A stretch of DNA of 64,000 nucleotides from Actinomadura barringtoniae (lineage in GTDB: Bacteria; Actinomycetota; Actinomycetes; Streptosporangiales; Streptosporangiaceae): the NCBI RefSeq assembly GCF_017573505.1, contig NZ_JAGEOJ010000012.1:355301-419300 (forward strand), written 5' to 3'. This document shows positions 25,573 through 32,580 of this stretch, one piece after another. The notes under the pieces were generated by a model. The model ran no database searches. It was given only the letters and a program-made list of their open reading frames with translations, and was not told the origin of the DNA. Made by a program: the position numbers and the translations under genes. Numbering within the stretch: position 1 is the stretch's first letter; each line of letters opens with the position of its first letter.

Positions 25573-26565
25573 TCACTGGGGGCGTTCACCCGCCCGGGTC
25601 AGCTGGTCCCACTCGGTGAGCCAGTTGCGGCCGTTGTCGTCGATGAACGAGCCGGGCGGCGGCTTCACCTGGTGCTCGCGCAGCCACACGCCGGGGCGCT
25701 TCATCCCGGGGCGGAGGCTTCCGTTGGTCGGCATCAGCTGCGGCGGGATCGGGGCGGGCATCGCCTGCGGGGCGTCCCCCTCGCTCTCCACCTCGGCCTG
25801 GTCCTTCTCCTCCGCCATCCCGATCGGGCCCTGGCGCCGGGCGTTGAAGAACTGGTTCACCGCGGGATGTGTGCTGGACAGGATCATCTCGCGCGGCCCG
25901 AACATCACCAGGCCGCGCCGGAACAGCAGGCCGAGGTTGTCGGGCAGCACCCGGGCGGTGCCGATGTCGTGGGTGACGATGAGGAACGTGGCGCCCATCT
26001 CGGCGTTCAGGTCGACGAACAACTGGTTCAGATAAGAGGTGCGCACCGGGTCCAGACCCGAGTCGGGCTCGTCGGCCAGGATGATCTCGGGGTCCAGGAC
26101 GAGCGCGCGGGCGAGGCCGGCGCGCTTCTTCATGCCGCCGGAGATCTCGCCGGGCAGCTTGGACTCGGCGCCGCCGAGCCCGACCATGTCCATCTTCTCC
26201 AGCACGATCCGGCGGATCTCCGCCTCGCCCTTGCGGGTGTGCTCGCGCAGCGGGAAGGCGATGTTGTCGTAGAGGTTCATGGAGCCGAACAGGGCGCCGT
26301 CCTGGAAGAGCACGCCGAACTTGCGGCGCATCGAGTAGAGCTCGTTCTCGCGCAGGTGCGGCACGTCGCCGTCGCCGACCCACACATGGCCGCGGTCGGG
26401 CCGCAGCAGGCCGACCAGGTTCTTGAGGAAGACCGACTTGCCGGTGCCCGACGGGCCCAGCAGCGCGGAGATCTCACCCGCGGGGATCGTGAACGACACG
26501 TCCTCCCAGATGACCTGCCGCCCGAACGACTTCTTGAGCCCTTCCACCCGGATCTCGACGCCCAT
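25573..26565 (-). CDS. ABC transporter ATPase, MlaF/MceG-like
   Basis: A 330-residue ATPase of the MlaF/Mkl (MceG) type that powers Mce lipid importers. Walker A is GPSGTGKSVFLKNL (about residue 37), Q-loop VLFQDGALFGSMNLYDNIAFPLREH, signature ISGGMKKRAGLARALVLDP, Walker B IILADEPDSGLDPVR and switch His THDIG. The GGMKKR signature and GALFGSMNLYDN are typical of this subfamily. The C-terminal extension (about 245-330) is longer than in plain ATPases, as in MceG proteins. The ATG at 26563-26565 follows GGGAG and is preferred to GTG at 26571. No Mce or YrbE permease genes are nearby; MceG genes are commonly unlinked from mce operons and serve several of them. Confidence 0.9.
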   Translation of the reverse strand: MGVEIRVEGLKKSFGRQVIWEDVSFTIPAGEISALLGPSGTGKSVFLKNLVGLLRPDRGHVWVGDGDVPHLRENELYSMRRKFGVLFQDGALFGSMNLYDNIAFPLREHTRKGEAEIRRIVLEKMDMVGLGGAESKLPGEISGGMKKRAGLARALVLDPEIILADEPDSGLDPVRTSYLNQLFVDLNAEMGATFLIVTHDIGTARVLPDNLGLLFRRGLVMFGPREMILSSTHPAVNQFFNARRQGPIGMAEEKDQAEVESEGDAPQAMPAPIPPQLMPTNGSLRPGMKRPGVWLREHQVKPPPGSFIDDNGRNWLTEWDQLTRAGERPQ

Positions 26566-26895
26566 GGCCACTCCCAGGCGGGGCGTCCGGGGGCGGGATG
26601 TCCGCAGCTTTCAGCCGGTCCCCCGCCGTTTTCGACGATACGTCGGGCGGGGCGCGGCGGGGAGACCCTGATCGCAATCGGCATTGGACATCACGTCGAT
26701 AGAGCTCTGACGTGGCCTGGTCCGGCCAAAGGGGTCATCTTGCCCGATGTATCGAGGCCAATCCCCACCCATAGTGACAATTTCCCGAACGAACTTGGTC
26801 AAGATCTCGACTTACGGCCACATCCGAAACTCTTTCAACATTGCGGGTACCTCCGGCGTGCCGCACGGGCACGCCCAACCCCCACTGGAGGCAGT
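26566..26895. other. Divergent promoter region between the MceG-like and protease genes
   Basis: About 330 bp between two divergent genes. It is AT-richer from 26660 to 26850, as expected for promoters in such DNA, for example around CATTGGACATCACGTCG and GACAATTTCCCGAACG. GGAGG at 26887-26891 serves the protease. I see no ORF of its own, RNA gene or clear repeat. Confidence 0.4.
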
Positions 26896-27978
26896 GTGAA
26901 GCTCCCACACGTCCGCGGTTACATCGCCGTAGGCGCGGCAACCGGTCTGACGGCGACCACCCTCATCGCCGCCGCGGCCGCCCAGGCGTCGACCGGCGCA
27001 CACGCCGGTACCGCCACCCCCTCACCCGACCCGCAGGTGAAGCAGGCCGCCATGGCCCACTCGCTCGCCGGTCAGCTCGGCGGAAAGACCGCCGGGTCCT
27101 ACATCCAGAACGGCAGGCTCGTGGTCACCGTGACCGACGCGTCCGCCGCCAAGGCCGTCACCGCGGCCGGTGCCCAGGCCAAGCTGGTCACCCGCAGCGG
27201 CAGCGACCTGAAGAAGGTCCAGAAGGCGCTGAAGCACGAGGTGACCACCCCGGGCACCGCGTACGCCGTCGACCCGAGGACCAACAAGGTGGTCCTCTCG
27301 TACGACGCCAGCGTCACCGGCAAGTCGCTCGCCAAGGTGAAGGCCGCCGCCAAGAGGCACGGTGCCTCGGTCAGCACCAAGAGGGTCGCCGGCACATTCC
27401 GCACGTTCACCATCGGCGGCGAGGCCATCTACTCGGGCGGCGGCCGCTGCTCGCTCGGCTTCAACGCCAAGAAGGGAAGCGACTACTACTTCATCACGGC
27501 AGGTCACTGCGCCGAGCTCGCGGGCAAGGACTGGTACGCCGACCAGGGCCAGACCCAGAAGCTCGGCACCGTCACCGTGGACAAGTTCCCCGGTGAGGAC
27601 TACGCCGTCGTGAAGTACGACGCCGCTCCCGCCGACACCCAGGGCGCGGTCAAGGACACCGGGGGCGCCGTCGACATCACCGGTGCCGCCGACGCGACCG
27701 TCGGTCAGACGGTCAAGCGCAGCGGCAGCACGACCGGCGTGCACGACGGCACGGTCAAGGCGCTCGACCAGACGGTGAACTACTCCGAGGGCCAGGTCGA
27801 CGGCCTGATCCAGACCGACGTCTGCGCCGAGCCCGGCGACAGCGGCGGTTCGCTGTTCGCCGGCGACAAGGCGCTCGGCATGACCTCCGGTGGCAGCGGC
27901 GACTGCACCAACGGCGGCGAGACGTTCTTCAACCCCGTGAGCGACGCCATCCAGGCGTCCGGGGTGGAGATCTACTAA
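26896..27978 (+). CDS. Secreted serine protease, streptogrisin/alpha-lytic type (S1)
   Basis: A 360-residue preproprotease. The signal peptide is about residues 1-32 (VRGYIAVGAATGLTATTLIAAAAAQAS). A propeptide follows to about residue 170, with KRVAGTFRTFTIGGEAIYSGG marking the likely start of the mature enzyme. The mature domain has the chymotrypsin-type triad: His in ITAGHCAELAG, Asp in PGEDYAVVKYD and Ser in CAEPGDSGGSLFAG. Four Cys fit the two disulfides of streptogrisins. The protein should be exported, self-cleaved and act on extracellular protein. GTG at 26896 with GGAGG upstream is chosen, not upstream in-frame codons that run through the antisense of the ATPase gene. The serpin and agmatine-deiminase-like genes in this window also encode exported proteins. 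Confidence 0.92.
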   Translation: MKLPHVRGYIAVGAATGLTATTLIAAAAAQASTGAHAGTATPSPDPQVKQAAMAHSLAGQLGGKTAGSYIQNGRLVVTVTDASAAKAVTAAGAQAKLVTRSGSDLKKVQKALKHEVTTPGTAYAVDPRTNKVVLSYDASVTGKSLAKVKAAAKRHGASVSTKRVAGTFRTFTIGGEAIYSGGGRCSLGFNAKKGSDYYFITAGHCAELAGKDWYADQGQTQKLGTVTVDKFPGEDYAVVKYDAAPADTQGAVKDTGGAVDITGAADATVGQTVKRSGSTTGVHDGTVKALDQTVNYSEGQVDGLIQTDVCAEPGDSGGSLFAGDKALGMTSGGSGDCTNGGETFFNPVSDAIQASGVEIY

Positions 27979-28001
27979 GCCCGCCTGAGCAGGTGAACCG
28001 C

Positions 28002-29162
28002 TCAGCCGGATGACCCGGTGGCGGCCCGCGAACCCATCGCGGGCCGCTGCTGGGTCGCGCAGTGGATGCCACCGCCGCCCTCGGCGACCATGTCGATCGA
28101 CACCTGCACGACCTCACGCTCAGGGTGCAGATCCCCGACGATCGACGCGGCGCGCATGTCGGCGGCGCGGTCTCCGAACTTCGGCAGGATCACCCCGCCG
28201 TTGAAGACGTAGTAGTTGATGTAGGTCCCCAGGAAGTCCTCGCCCCGATCCCCCACGTCCACCGGCTCTGGCAGCTCGACGACCTCCAGGCTCTTGCCGC
28301 GCGCGTCCGTCGCGTTCCGCAGGACGCCGCGGGCCTGGTCGTACACGCGCTGCCAGACCGGCGGCGTGCCCGGCGGCGGCTTGCTGATGACGACCGTGCC
28401 GGGTCCGGCGAACCTGGCCAGCGCGTCGACGTGACAGTCGGTGATGTCCTCGCCCTTGACCCCGTCGAACCAGATCACCTTCGTCACGCCGAGCAGGTTC
28501 TTCAGCACGCCCTCGATCTGGTCGCGGCTGCGGCCGGGGTTGCGGTTGGCGTTCACCAGCGAGCTCTCGGTCGCCATCAGCGTCCCGGCGCCGTCGATCT
28601 CCAGCGAGCCGCCCTCGGCGACGATCGGCGCCGCGATCCGGTGCACGCCGGCGGTTTCCAGCACCCGCCGCGCCACCAGCGCGTCCCGCTCGTGCCGCTG
28701 CTTGCCGCCCCAGCCGTTGAAGCCGAAGTCGATCCCGTCCTCGCGGACGAACGTCGGCCCGCTGTCGCGGATCCAGAGGTCGTCGACCGGGATGGGGATC
28801 ACCTCGACCTCGGACCCGCACGCCTTCTGCGCCGCCGCGACGTCGGCGGGCCCGGCGAGCAGCGTCACGGGCTCGAAGTCGGCGATCGCCCGCGCGACGC
28901 CCGCGATGTCCGAGCGCGCCCCCTGGACGTCGCGGCCCCAGATCTCTTTGGACGGCCACGCCATGTAGGTCAACTTGTGCCGCGTCGACTCCGCGGGCAT
29001 GCCGCGCGCCGGTTCCGGCGCGGGCGCCCTCCCGGTCCCCCCGGCCGGTGCGGCCTCGGGATCCGAGGTCGCGCACGCGGCGCCGGTGGCGCCCAGCAGC
29101 GCGACGCCACCGATCGTCGCGGCACCCGCACGCAGCGCGTCTCGCCTGCTCATCACGCTCAT
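28002..29162 (-). CDS. Exported agmatine deiminase / porphyromonas-type peptidyl-arginine deiminase family protein
   Basis: A 386-residue guanidine-modifying enzyme of the pentein fold. The N-terminus MSRRDALRAGAATIGGVALLGATGAACA looks like a twin-arginine signal ending in a lipobox Cys, so the enzyme is probably an exported lipoprotein. Active-site elements are visible: DLWIRDSGPTFV (Asp pair), GGSLEIDG, DCHVDALARF (His) and the nucleophile in GGGGIHCATQQRP near the C-terminus. The family hydrolyses agmatine to N-carbamoylputrescine or deiminates arginine. An extracytoplasmic location is unusual for agmatine metabolism. The ATG at 29160-29162 follows AGGGGG. It converges on the protease gene with 23 bp between. 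A perfect 14-bp palindrome lies 30 bp upstream. Confidence 0.88.
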   Translation of the reverse strand: MSVMSRRDALRAGAATIGGVALLGATGAACATSDPEAAPAGGTGRAPAPEPARGMPAESTRHKLTYMAWPSKEIWGRDVQGARSDIAGVARAIADFEPVTLLAGPADVAAAQKACGSEVEVIPIPVDDLWIRDSGPTFVREDGIDFGFNGWGGKQRHERDALVARRVLETAGVHRIAAPIVAEGGSLEIDGAGTLMATESSLVNANRNPGRSRDQIEGVLKNLLGVTKVIWFDGVKGEDITDCHVDALARFAGPGTVVISKPPPGTPPVWQRVYDQARGVLRNATDARGKSLEVVELPEPVDVGDRGEDFLGTYINYYVFNGGVILPKFGDRAADMRAASIVGDLHPEREVVQVSIDMVAEGGGGIHCATQQRPAMGSRAATGSSG

Positions 29163-29191
29163 GTCCGCCCCCTCATGTCGCCAGCATACTA

Positions 29192-29205
29192 ACTGAAATT
29201 TCAGT
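29192..29205. promoter_or_regulatory. Perfect 14-bp palindrome upstream of the deiminase gene
   Basis: ACTGAAATTTCAGT is self-complementary over 14 bp and lies 30 bp before the deiminase start in an AT-rich island. Size and symmetry fit a TetR- or MarR-type operator. No regulator gene is adjacent, so the binding protein is unknown. Confidence 0.55.
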
Positions 29206-29324
29206 CAGGACAAGCGGAGGTGTGCGCCAGCTCACAACTAGGGCTCAGTGTGACGACTGACCTGTTCACTGCCCCGCGGTCGTGGTCATCTGTAACCCAT
29301 CCCGGCGACGGGAAGGGGGAATTC

Positions 29325-29597
29325 ATGATCGACACGGTGTCCCCGGATCGCCGGACCGCCCGTCCTCCGGGCGGCCGGGTCCGCGATCTGATCCGGGGAT
29401 CGGGGCGGCGCGCGTTCGCCGTCCCGGACCTGTGCGCCCGCGCGTACGGGCTGCAGGTGATCGAGAGCCCGACCGGCCTGCTGCGCAGCTACCGCGACCC
29501 GCGCTTCGCCCACCTGGGCATCTGCGTGGACCTGGGCGAGCACCTCGGACCGCCGGTCACGGTGTGCGGAGGCTGCGGAGCCGCGTTCTTCGGCTGA
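29325..29597 (+). CDS. Small hypothetical protein with C-terminal Cys pair
   Basis: A 90-residue protein that I do not recognise. The N-terminal third is Arg/Pro-rich (RRTARPPGGRVRDL). The middle, FAVPDLCARAYGLQVIESPTG, looks folded, and the C-terminus is VTVCGGCGAAFFG, a C-x2-C pair like half of a zinc ribbon. The start ATG at 29325 has GAAGGGGGA upstream. It is convergent with the type II thioesterase gene, 12 bp apart, so it marks the edge of the peptide locus. No function proposed. Confidence 0.55.
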   Translation: MIDTVSPDRRTARPPGGRVRDLIRGSGRRAFAVPDLCARAYGLQVIESPTGLLRSYRDPRFAHLGICVDLGEHLGPPVTVCGGCGAAFFG

Positions 29598-29609
29598 ACG
29601 ACGCGGGCG

Positions 29610-30347
29610 TCACGGGCCGGCGGGGACCTCGAGGGTGCGCATGACGTCCGACAGCACCGCGGACTGGTTCGGGACCAGGTAGAAGTGGTCGCCCGGGAAG
29701 ACCCGGTGCGCGAACGTCCCGTCGGTGACCTCGGCCCAGCGCACGGCCTGTTCCTCGTTCACGTGGTGGTCGGAGTCGCCGATCAGCGCGGTGATCGGAA
29801 CGGTGAGGCGGGGCGCCGCCCGGTGCTCGTAGTTCTCGATCAGCTTGAAGTCGTTGCGCACGTACGGCAGGACCAGCTCGCGCAGTTCGGGGTCCTGGAG
29901 CGCCTCGGCGTCGGAGCCGCCGAGCTTCACCATCTCGGCGACCACGCCGTCGTCGTCCAGGTCGGAGACGCGCTCGGAGTCGCGGTCGTGCGGCGCGCGC
30001 GTGCCGGACGCGAACACGTGCGCCGGTGGCGCGCCGCGCTCCTGCAGCAGCCGCGCCACCTCGTAGGCCACCACCGCGCCCATGCTGTGCCCGAACAGCG
30101 CGGCGGGCCGGTCCAGCAGCGGCGCCATCGCGCCCGCGATGAGCCGGGCGAGCTGGTGGGCGTCGCCGATCATCGGGTCGGCGAGCCGGTCCGAGCGGCC
30201 GGGGTACTGGACCGCGTGCACCTCGACGGCGGGGCTGATCTCCTTGGCCCAGGTCCGGTAGAACACCGCGCTGCCGCCCGCGTGGGGCATGCAGAAGAGG
30301 CGCATGGAGGCCCAGGGGCGCGTCTCGGCGCAGCGGAACCAGGTCAT
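29610..30347 (-). CDS. Type II thioesterase of the NRPS locus
   Basis: A 245-residue external alpha/beta-hydrolase thioesterase. It removes misloaded or stalled acyl groups from carrier-protein phosphopantetheine arms, keeping NRPS lines active. Family landmarks are MRLFCMPHAGGSAVFYRTWA, the VQYPGR motif, the nucleophile elbow ALFGHSMGAVVAYE (Ser about residue 94), and the catalytic His in PGDHFYLV near the C-terminus. ATG at 30345-30347 follows GGAGGA. It is on the NRPS strand, downstream of MbtH and the GNAT gene, but a TnpB element on the other strand now lies between. It may need its own promoter or read-through. Confidence 0.93.
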   Translation of the reverse strand: MTWFRCAETRPWASMRLFCMPHAGGSAVFYRTWAKEISPAVEVHAVQYPGRSDRLADPMIGDAHQLARLIAGAMAPLLDRPAALFGHSMGAVVAYEVARLLQERGAPPAHVFASGTRAPHDRDSERVSDLDDDGVVAEMVKLGGSDAEALQDPELRELVLPYVRNDFKLIENYEHRAAPRLTVPITALIGDSDHHVNEEQAVRWAEVTDGTFAHRVFPGDHFYLVPNQSAVLSDVMRTLEVPAGP

Positions 30348-30451
30348 GTGTTTCCTCCATAGGAGACTCCGGCCCTGATACCGGATCGGTCCGGCTCTGC
30401 CAGGAGGCCCGCCCCTGCCAGGGCGAAGCGACGCACAAGCCTGGAGCGCGG

Positions 30452-31714
30452 GTGAGCGGTCGGTTGTCGGTGGCTGTAGGTAGGTTGACGAACGTGTCGC
30501 GTTACCGACTGTTCCCCACGTCCGCACAGGAGGCGCGGCTGCTGAACCACTGCGCACATGCCCGGTTCGTCTGGAATATGGCCTGCGAGCAGCAGTCGTG
30601 GTGGCGACCCGGCCGAGGCAGCCCGCCGGGTTATGTCGCGCAGGCTCGCCAGCTGACCGAGGCCCGAGCGGAGTCCGGCTGGCTGGCGGCGGGCTCGGTG
30701 ACGGTCCAGCAACAAGCGCTGCGGGACTTCGCTCAGGCCATGAAGAACTTCTTCGCCGGGACGCATCGTCGGCCCACATGGCGCAAGGCCGGTCGGCACG
30801 AGAGCTTCAGGCAGGTCGGCTTCAAGCCCGCCCATCTGCGGACGCTGTCGCGCAGATGGGCGGAGGTGTGGGTGCCGAAGGTGGGCTGGGTGCGGCTGCG
30901 GCTGTCGCGGCCGATCCCGCCTGGGGTCACGTCCTACCGGATCAAGCGCGACCGAGCGAGCCGTTGGCACGTCGCGTTCGCTCACGTTCCCGATGCCATT
31001 CCTTCTCCCGGCAATGGGGAAGTGGTCGGGATAGATCGGGGGGTTGCGGTATCGGCCGCGCTGTCGTCCGGTCGCTTGCTGCATGTGCCGGGTCTGACCG
31101 AGGGTGAGACCCGGCGCCTGGCGTTGCTGCGGCGCAGGCTGAGCCGGGCCGTCCGGGGTTCGAATCGACGAGCGCGGCTCAAGGCCCAGATCGCCCGAAT
31201 GATGGCCCGCGTCGCCGATCGGCGGCGCGACTGGATCGAGCAGACCTCCACCCGGCTGGCACGCGACTTTGATCTGATCGGTGTCGAGGATCTGAACATC
31301 AAGGCCATGACCCGTTCGGCGCAGGGCACTCTCAATAAGCCCGGCCGTCACGTCCGTGGGAAAGCCCGCCTGAACCGCGGCATCCTGGCCAACGGCTGGG
31401 GCGGCCTGGTCCGCCGTCTGGAGGACAAGGCTCCCGGCCGCATCGTCAAAATCAACGCCGCGTACACATCGCAGACTTGCCATACCTGCGGGCACCGTGC
31501 ACCCGAGAACCGCGAGAGCCAAGCGGCCTTTCGGTGCGTGGCCTGCGGGCTGAGAGTCAATGCGGACCTCAACGCCGCCCACAACATCGCACACCTCGCC
31601 CGGCTGACAGCCGGGTCGGCCGCCGGACGGGCGGTCGCTGCACCGGGAGGCCCCGGGCTGCCGGAGCCAGCGAACCGTGAACCTCGACAAGCGCGCCTCA
31701 CTTCGGTCGCGTGA
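30452..31714 (+). CDS. tnpB: TnpB RNA-guided endonuclease (IS605 OrfB family)
   Basis: A 420-residue TnpB, ancestor-type of Cas12. The N-terminal domain begins near SRYRLFPTSAQEARLLNHC. The RuvC active site is complete: Asp in VVGIDRGVAV (RuvC-I), Glu in LIGVEDLNIKAM (RuvC-II) and Asp in VNADLNAAHNIA (RuvC-III). A zinc finger between the last two has CHTCG and CVACG pairs. With an RNA copied from the element's right end, such proteins cut DNA next to a short target motif and help the element persist. The GTG at 30452 follows GGAG; an internal GTG at 30494 matches the usual TnpB start better. It is transcribed against the NRPS genes. The ORF looks intact. Confidence 0.92.
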   Translation: MSGRLSVAVGRLTNVSRYRLFPTSAQEARLLNHCAHARFVWNMACEQQSWWRPGRGSPPGYVAQARQLTEARAESGWLAAGSVTVQQQALRDFAQAMKNFFAGTHRRPTWRKAGRHESFRQVGFKPAHLRTLSRRWAEVWVPKVGWVRLRLSRPIPPGVTSYRIKRDRASRWHVAFAHVPDAIPSPGNGEVVGIDRGVAVSAALSSGRLLHVPGLTEGETRRLALLRRRLSRAVRGSNRRARLKAQIARMMARVADRRRDWIEQTSTRLARDFDLIGVEDLNIKAMTRSAQGTLNKPGRHVRGKARLNRGILANGWGGLVRRLEDKAPGRIVKINAAYTSQTCHTCGHRAPENRESQAAFRCVACGLRVNADLNAAHNIAHLARLTAGSAAGRAVAAPGGPGLPEPANREPRQARLTSVA

Positions 31715-31752
31715 GTTGGAATCCCCGTCCACCAGGACGGGGAGGACGTCAA
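31600..31752 (+). ncRNA. Probable TnpB guide RNA (omega/reRNA) scaffold
   Basis: In IS605-family tnpB elements, the 3' end of the gene and the right end are transcribed as a guide RNA whose guide is the flanking DNA. Here the right end has a perfect 9-bp hairpin at 31722-31743 and ends at TCAA (31749-31752). The guide would begin at about 31753 (GAGATGAGCTCCTCTTCGTG), inside the end of the GNAT gene. The 5' boundary is a guess. Confidence 0.45.
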
Positions 31753-32378
31753 GAGATGAGCTCCTCTTCGTGGGCGGGCCGCATCATGCGGGGGTCCTCG
31801 GGGAGCGGCCAGGGGGCGATCCGCGGGTCGGGGACGGACTTGGGCTTGGTGATCTCCTCCGCCACCTTAAAGCCCCGGCGCCGGTAGTTGGCCATCGCGT
31901 TCGGATGGTCGAGCGTGCTGGTGCGCAGCCACACCCGAGTGGCGGGACCGGCGTGCTCGGCCCACAGGCTGCCGCGCTGCCAGGCGCGCCGGACGCACTG
32001 CTCGACGAGATAACCGCCGTAGCCCTTGCCGACGAACGCCGGGGTGAGGCCGACCAGGTGCACCTCGGTGGCACCGCCGGGCTGGGCCTCCAGCTCGAAG
32101 AAGCCCGCGATCGTTCCCTCGGCCATCGCGATCCAGGTGCTCAGCTCGGGCCGGTCCACCCAGGCTCGCCAGTCCTCGAACGACCAGGGGAAGCGGTCGG
32201 TCCAGCAGACCCGCGCGCCGACCGCCGCGTACAGGGCGCGGCTCACGTCCGGCGAGGGGACGCAGGACCGGGTGAAGGTCATCTCGACCCCGGGCAGCGG
32301 AGCGGGCCGCAGATCCTCCAGGTCGAGCATCTCCATGGCCCACTCGGTGACGGCGGCGACCTCGACTACGTCATTCAC
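31749..32378 (-). CDS. GNAT-family N-acetyltransferase
   Basis: A 209-residue GNAT acetyltransferase. The acetyl-CoA site reads VHLVGLTPAFVGKGYGGYLVEQCVRRAW, a version of the Q/R-x-x-G-x-G/A loop (VGKGYGG, about residue 117). The end of the fold is NAMANYRRRGFKV. It would acetylate an amine on a small molecule or protein. Position just after MbtH, with its GTG start (32376-32378) overlapping the MbtH stop, suggests it belongs to the peptide pathway, for tailoring or self-protection. Oddly, its stop codon (31749-31751) lies inside the right end of the TnpB element. The original C-terminus was therefore probably altered by the insertion, though the catalytic fold appears complete. Confidence 0.85.
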   Translation of the reverse strand: MNDVVEVAAVTEWAMEMLDLEDLRPAPLPGVEMTFTRSCVPSPDVSRALYAAVGARVCWTDRFPWSFEDWRAWVDRPELSTWIAMAEGTIAGFFELEAQPGGATEVHLVGLTPAFVGKGYGGYLVEQCVRRAWQRGSLWAEHAGPATRVWLRTSTLDHPNAMANYRRRGFKVAEEITKPKSVPDPRIAPWPLPEDPRMMRPAHEEELIS

Positions 32379-32580
32379 CCATGGCCTCGATGAGGCTCTT
32401 CGGCCGCATGTCGGTCCAGTTCTCGTTGATGTAGTCCAGGCAGGCCTGCCGGGTGTCCTCGTTCTTGGCCACCGTCCAGCCGGCCGGGACCTCGGCGAAC
32501 GACGGCCACAGCGAGTGCTGGCCCTCGTCGTTGACGAGCACCAGGTAGGTGCCGTCGGCGTCCTCGAAGGGGTTGGTCAT
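32371..32580 (-). CDS. MbtH-like protein
   Basis: A 69-residue MbtH-family NRPS partner that binds adenylation domains and raises their solubility or activity. The family signature is complete: NPFEDADGTYLVLVNDEGQH, SLWPSFAEVPAGW, then a C-terminal DYINENWTDMRPKSL. The three conserved Trp are present. The ATG at 32578-32580 overlaps the stop of the last NRPS gene (ATGA-type), so it is translationally coupled, and its stop overlaps the GNAT start. Several adenylation domains in this locus, and perhaps the split one, may need it. Confidence 0.97.
   Translation of the reverse strand: MTNPFEDADGTYLVLVNDEGQHSLWPSFAEVPAGWTVAKNEDTRQACLDYINENWTDMRPKSLIEAMGE

Larger units (their letters stand above)
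30452..31752 (+). mobile_element. IS200/IS605-type element carrying only tnpB
   Basis: A tnpB gene followed by a typical right end. TTGGAATCCCCGTCC-ACCA-GGACGGGG forms a 9-bp perfect stem (31722-31730 with 31735-31743). The element then ends GGACGTCAA at 31752, like the TCAA cleavage sites of the IS605 family. No tnpA (Y1 transposase) gene is present, so it would need a transposase in trans. The left end is not defined; the start given is that of the gene. The element sits in the NRPS locus between the GNAT and thioesterase genes. Confidence 0.75.
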
